DNA of 64,000 nt. Origin: an uncultured Pantoea sp. GTDB taxonomy: Bacteria > Pseudomonadota > Gammaproteobacteria > Enterobacterales > Enterobacteriaceae. Each line of letters starts with the position of its first letter. The first letter of the stretch is position 1. The stretch spans positions 62,001 to 126,000 of the forward strand of contig CAJYVD010000004.1 of NCBI GenBank assembly GCA_913778495.1. Direction: 5' to 3'. Position numbers and translations under genes: made by a program. Positions 60,686 to 64,000 of the stretch are shown piece after piece. A model generated the notes under the pieces. It searched no databases. It worked only from the letters and a program-made list of their open reading frames with translations, and was not told the origin of the DNA.

Positions 60686-61591
60686 TCAATGACACAGGGC
60701 AAGCTGCTGTGTAAACAGCGCGTGCATATATTGACGCGTGGCGACGCCGCAGTCACAGGCGCTATTCAGATGCCCTTCGGCGCTGCGCAGGTGTTCGAGC
60801 AGGCGCTGCTCGGCGTCCTGCGTACCCAGCAGCTTAACCAAAGTTGATTTACCCTGATCCTGAAACGGATCTTTGCCGGTGTGTTTACAGCCGTCGATAA
60901 GGTCGTCAAGCAGCTGAAACGCCTGCCCCAAATCCTGAGCGAAATAGCGCATATTCTGGCGCACCTGCGGTGAGGCATCTGCGGCAATGGCCGCCATTTG
61001 CAGCGTGGCGCGAAACAGCACGCTGGTTTTCAATTCATTGGTCAGCGCCACGGCGTCCGGACTGCGATTTTTTGTCCCATCATGCAGATCCTGAAATTGC
61101 CCCTGAACCAGCCCCTGCAACCCGACGGCAGCAGAGAGCTCGGCGACGGCTTCTGTTTTTTGCACTGCAGAGAGATCGGGCGCAACGGCAATCACTTCAA
61201 ATGCGCGACTCAGCAGCGCCACGGCGGCGAGGATGGCCACATTTTCACCGAATTCACGATGCACGGTGGGTCGACCACGACGCATCTGCGCGTTATCCAT
61301 AGAAGGTATATCGTCAAGAATCAGCGAGGCGGCGTGGACCATTTCAACGGCGCAGGCAAGATGAAAAATCCCACGCTGGCGCAGATCACAGCCCATATCA
61401 CGTGCGGCTAGCAGCAACAGCAGCGGACGAATACGCTTGCCCGGAGCCAGCGTACCGGCACGCATGGCGGCACGCACTTTGTCGGACGGATTACCAGCAG
61501 GCAATAAATGTTCAAGATGGGCATGCAAAGTTTGCTGCAAATGAAGAAGGTCGCTTTCCTGATCAGCTGTAATGTCAACGTGGACGGTCAT
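60686..61591 (-). CDS. crtE: Geranylgeranyl-diphosphate synthase CrtE
   Basis: 301 residues. First Asp-rich motif D-D-I-P-S-M-D in L-I-L-D-D-I-P-S-M-D-N-A-Q-M-R-R-G-R-P, second D-D-L-I-D. It makes the C20 precursor from farnesyl- and isopentenyl-diphosphate. It is the first gene of the crt operon E-X-Y-I-B. No idi gene lies between it and crtX, unlike some Pantoea clusters. GGAAAG precedes the ATG. Confidence 0.95.
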   Translation of the reverse strand: MTVHVDITADQESDLLHLQQTLHAHLEHLLPAGNPSDKVRAAMRAGTLAPGKRIRPLLLLLAARDMGCDLRQRGIFHLACAVEMVHAASLILDDIPSMDNAQMRRGRPTVHREFGENVAILAAVALLSRAFEVIAVAPDLSAVQKTEAVAELSAAVGLQGLVQGQFQDLHDGTKNRSPDAVALTNELKTSVLFRATLQMAAIAADASPQVRQNMRYFAQDLGQAFQLLDDLIDGCKHTGKDPFQDQGKSTLVKLLGTQDAEQRLLEHLRSAEGHLNSACDCGVATRQYMHALFTQQLALCH

Positions 61592-61959
61592 AGCGGCTTT
61601 CCATTGTCAGTTGAATTGTTATGGTTTTTTCATTAACCGTAGACTGCGTGGGGCGACTTCGCCAGCGAGCGCAGCGGCATTTCCCACTCGGCTGAGCGTA
61701 ACAGAGTGGTTAGAAAAGGTAAGAGGCGAGCTGCATTATTAAGCTATCTTTTTCACCGCCCGCGTGAAACCAAGGTTTAGCGCCATTTTCAACTGAAGTA
61801 AAAAGAGATGCGCGTGTGCAAACAGCGTGATGCACACCGGCCTGCTGTGCAACCCCCGCTTTTTTTAAGTCAAATTTATGCCAAAGCTGATCGCGATCAA
61901 TACGCCTGGCAACCGCTTGCTCAACGCTAGAAGCCATTCCACGACCAAAGGAGAAACTC
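61592..61959. other. Upstream region of crtE
   Basis: 368 bp between divergent crtE and the small HTH gene. It should hold the crt promoter. An open frame on the minus strand (61710-61961) lacks a ribosome site and is not counted. No known operator was recognised. Confidence 0.4.
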
Positions 61960-62205
61960 ATGCGTGACGCTACGATGACCCTAGGTGAAATGGCGCGTTA
62001 TGTGGGGGTGTCACCCGCCACGCTGGCATGCGCGATTTGTAATCGAGGCAGCCTGGAGCGCGTCCCGCTGCCGGCCGCGGTGAATGAGAATGCCCCGCTT
62101 TCGCGTCGATGCTGGGCGCCGCAGGAGGTGCAGCACTTCAAACTCAGCCTGACGCGGATGCGGCAGAGACACGCGGCCCGCAACCGTTGCAGCGAACGGC
62201 TATAA
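61960..62205 (+). CDS. Small helix-turn-helix protein
   Basis: 81 residues. The first half has the helix-turn-helix pattern T-L-G-E-M-A-R-Y-V-G-V-S-P-A-T-L-A; the second is basic (R-M-R-Q-R-H-A-A-R-N-R). AAGGAG lies seven bases before the ATG. It could be a DNA-binding regulator of phage or plasmid type. It starts 368 bp from crtE on the other strand and is followed by a terminator-like hairpin. No family named. Confidence 0.55.
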   Translation: MRDATMTLGEMARYVGVSPATLACAICNRGSLERVPLPAAVNENAPLSRRCWAPQEVQHFKLSLTRMRQRHAARNRCSERL

Positions 62206-62229
62206 ACCGTCAAAACGCCGCCGGACAAC

Positions 62230-62256
62230 AAAGCCTGATGCAATGCACCAGGCTTT
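62230..62256. terminator. Hairpin after small HTH gene
   Basis: 8-bp arms AAAGCCTG/CAGGCTTT with an 11-base loop, between convergent genes; bidirectional in form though the T tract is short. Confidence 0.65.
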
Positions 62257-62291
62257 ATGGGTAGTGAGGACGAGCAGGGGAGAAAGGGCGG

Positions 62292-62999
62292 TCAGGCCGC
62301 GACGCCTTTGGGCTGGGTAAGCACGTGTCCGGCCCACAAATTCGCCACCCATTTCACCCCTTTGCGCGTGAAGCGCGCCTGGGAAAACGCGTGTTCATTT
62401 TCACCGTGGCCGCAGCGCACAGTAAAGTAGCCTGCCTGTAAATGGTGCTGCTGAGGCGTGAGCACGCCTTTATCGCGAAACATGATGTTGCGCGTCAGCA
62501 AAAAGTCACGGAAATCGCTCTCTTTCACCTTGAGCATCTTGCAAAGCTGGCGAAAACCCAGCGTTTCGTTTGTTTCAATGAAACTGTCGAAAAACGCGGC
62601 CTTAGGTGCTGTTACCGCGAGCTGCTGCTCAGCGAGACGCCGCTGCTCATACTGTTCCGCCCACGCGCGTGCGGCGGCCGCGGGATTGGTGAAATCCGGC
62701 AGTTGCACGCGCTGTTCACGCGCCTGCCAGCGATCGAGCAGTTCGGCGGTGAAGCCAGGTGACAGGCGCGCCACCGCCAACAGGGAGTCGCGTTTATTGA
62801 GGAGAAATTCCTGACGCATCTCACCTTCATGCTCAAATTGATTCACCGTCACAGGCTGAGAGAGGCGCTGTGCGGTCTCCAGGCTTTTAATCAGGCGCTT
62901 CACTTCGCCGTGCGTATTGCCCGTGACGCTGGCAATTTCGCGACTGCTCATGGTCAACCCAGGGGTGAGAGCAGACAGGTTATCCATCGAGATCATCAT
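62292..62999 (-). CDS. Phage-type antirepressor (Rha/KilAC-like)
   Basis: About 235 residues. The N-terminal stretch S-S-R-E-I-A-S-V-T-G-N-T-H-G-E-V-K-R-L-I is the Rha-type helix-turn-helix; the C-terminal third (L-G-F-R-Q-L-C-K-M-L-K-V-K-E-S-D-F-R-D-F-L) is an antirepressor KilAC domain. Such proteins lift phage repression. No phage genes adjoin it, so it looks like an isolated remnant or a plasmid-borne copy. AGGTG precedes the ATG at 62999. Confidence 0.8.
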   Translation of the reverse strand: MMISMDNLSALTPGLTMSSREIASVTGNTHGEVKRLIKSLETAQRLSQPVTVNQFEHEGEMRQEFLLNKRDSLLAVARLSPGFTAELLDRWQAREQRVQLPDFTNPAAAARAWAEQYEQRRLAEQQLAVTAPKAAFFDSFIETNETLGFRQLCKMLKVKESDFRDFLLTRNIMFRDKGVLTPQQHHLQAGYFTVRCGHGENEHAFSQARFTRKGVKWVANLWAGHVLTQPKGVAA

Positions 63000-63203
63000 A
63001 AATATCACCTCATACAAACCAACGCAGCCATCTGACTGTTGAATAAGTATACACAATACTGTTTTTATAACCAGTATTTTTTGATGATAAATTCACCTGC
63101 TCTCCCAGCCGATGCGCTTGCCTAATGGCCTTGGGTTACTACGCTCAAGCAACCAGCCTGCGATTTACGCTATTCGCCGAGAGAGATAATCAGGAGAGAA
63201 TAC

Positions 63204-64000
63204 ATGAAAGCGCTAACCTACCACGGGCCGCACCGGGTCAAAGTTGAAACCGTGCCGGATCCGGTTTTGGAGCAGCCTGACGACATTATTCTGCGTGTCA
63301 CCGCGACGGCCATTTGCGGCTCTGATCTGCATTTATATCGCGGCAAAATACCCGGCACCGACCATGGCGATATCTTTGGCCACGAATTTATGGGCGAAGT
63401 GGTGGAGGCAGGCAGCGCTGTGACGCAAGTTGCTATCGGCGATCGCGTGGTGGTGCCGTTTGTGATCGCCTGTGGCGACTGTTTTTTCTGTCAGCTGCAG
63501 CAGTACGCGGCTTGCGAAACCACCAATCCTGGCCGTGGCGCCATTCTTAATAAAAAAAGCATCACGTCGCCTGCGGCGCTGTTTGGTTACAGCAAGTTGT
63601 ACGGCGGCGTGCCGGGTGGTCAAGCGGAATATGTCCGTGTACCCAAGGCCAATAGCGGGCCGTTTAAAGTGCCTTTCACCCTGCCCGATGACAAGGTGCT
63701 CTTTCTTTCTGATATTTTGCCCACAGCTTGGCAGGCGGTTCAAAATGCGGGCCTGACCAAAGGATCAAGCGTGGCCATATTCGGCGCTGGGCCGGTGGGA
63801 TTATTATCCGCGGCGTGCGCGCGGCTGGAGGGCGCCGAACAAATCTTTATGATTGACCACAACCCTTATCGTCTTGAATTTGCGCAACAGCGCTATGGCG
63901 TGACGCCAATTAATTTTGACGACATTGACGATCCCGCGGCCTGGATCATTGAACATACCAAAGGCAATCGGGGGGTTGACGCCGTTATCGACGCGGTAGG
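63204..64000 (+). CDS. Zinc-dependent alcohol dehydrogenase, truncated at window edge
   Basis: The frame opens at an ATG with AGGAGAG six bases upstream and runs to the end of the window, 265 codons. It encodes a GroES-like start (A-I-C-G-S-D-L-H), G-H-E-F, a structural zinc set (C-G-D-C-F-F-C) and the nucleotide motif G-A-G-P-V-G-L-L. It resembles threonine or glutathione-dependent formaldehyde dehydrogenases of the MDR family; the substrate is unknown. Confidence 0.88.
   Translation, partial: MKALTYHGPHRVKVETVPDPVLEQPDDIILRVTATAICGSDLHLYRGKIPGTDHGDIFGHEFMGEVVEAGSAVTQVAIGDRVVVPFVIACGDCFFCQLQQYAACETTNPGRGAILNKKSITSPAALFGYSKLYGGVPGGQAEYVRVPKANSGPFKVPFTLPDDKVLFLSDILPTAWQAVQNAGLTKGSSVAIFGAGPVGLLSAACARLEGAEQIFMIDHNPYRLEFAQQRYGVTPINFDDIDDPAAWIIEHTKGNRGVDAVIDAV

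Noticed and set aside
61710..61961. 83-codon open frame on the minus strand between crtE and the HTH gene
   Set aside because: It has no ribosome site, its start overlaps the well-supported HTH gene start, and the product resembles no family.

Overview
The window looks like part of a large enterobacterial plasmid of the Pantoea type (Pantoea, Mixta or a close Erwiniaceae relative). The sequence shows a RepFIB-like replication protein surrounded by about 25 iterons, a P1-type parA-parB pair with parS-like sites, and a complete carotenoid cluster in the Pantoea order crtE-X-Y-I-B with crtZ on the opposite strand. No rRNA, tRNA, CRISPR array or recognisable insertion sequence was seen. The species assignment is inference.

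Left end (1-7.7 kb): two YgdI/YgdR-type lipoproteins, then a blue-light island. It holds a BLUF-EAL photoreceptor (bluF), nine small proteins of the YcgZ/YmgA/AriR type, and a BluR-type MerR repressor whose gene is interrupted by a one-base frameshift. Three of the small genes keep the E. coli order ycgZ-ymgA-ariR. They sit behind a promoter with a 19-bp spacer and a TGTACA-type inverted repeat. This expanded and partly broken light-response module is the most unusual system in the window.

8-29 kb: an orphan full-length flagellar hook gene (flgE) and an FlhE-like exported protein flank a four-gene MacAB/TolC-type efflux operon. Then come a LysR regulator divergent from a Rieske oxygenase/reductase pair, two chemoreceptors, a KGG-repeat stress protein, a YbiI-type zinc finger, a diguanylate cyclase, a YahK-like dehydrogenase with a divergent HxlR regulator, a HAD phosphatase and a Fur-box-preceded iron-type binding protein. 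A LysE fragment and a YgeA-like racemase interrupted by an in-frame stop follow.

29.9-35.2 kb is the maintenance core: paired DnaA boxes, two parS-like sites, parB, parA, a long irregular iteron array, repA, five iterons at 21-22 bp period, and a GATC-rich AT-rich stretch that is the likely origin. Iteron-like sequences also occur outside this core, at 26.2, 26.6 and 36.8 kb, and parS-like palindromes occur at 25.0 and 41.4 kb.

35-55 kb is metabolic cargo: a Sad-like semialdehyde dehydrogenase, two acetyltransferases, an XRE-cupin regulator divergent from azlCD, a CorA-type transporter, a DJ-1/PfpI protein, an SDR with an AraC regulator, an amidohydrolase with a polar amino acid ABC transporter, a pseudo-receiver protein, a DsbA-like protein, ahr, a PepSY/DUF2946 pair, a 2-hydroxyacid dehydrogenase and a glutaminase. 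55.4-61.6 kb is the crt cluster, which should make zeaxanthin diglucoside from FPP/IPP. The right end carries a small helix-turn-helix protein, a lone phage-type antirepressor and the start of another zinc dehydrogenase that runs off the window.
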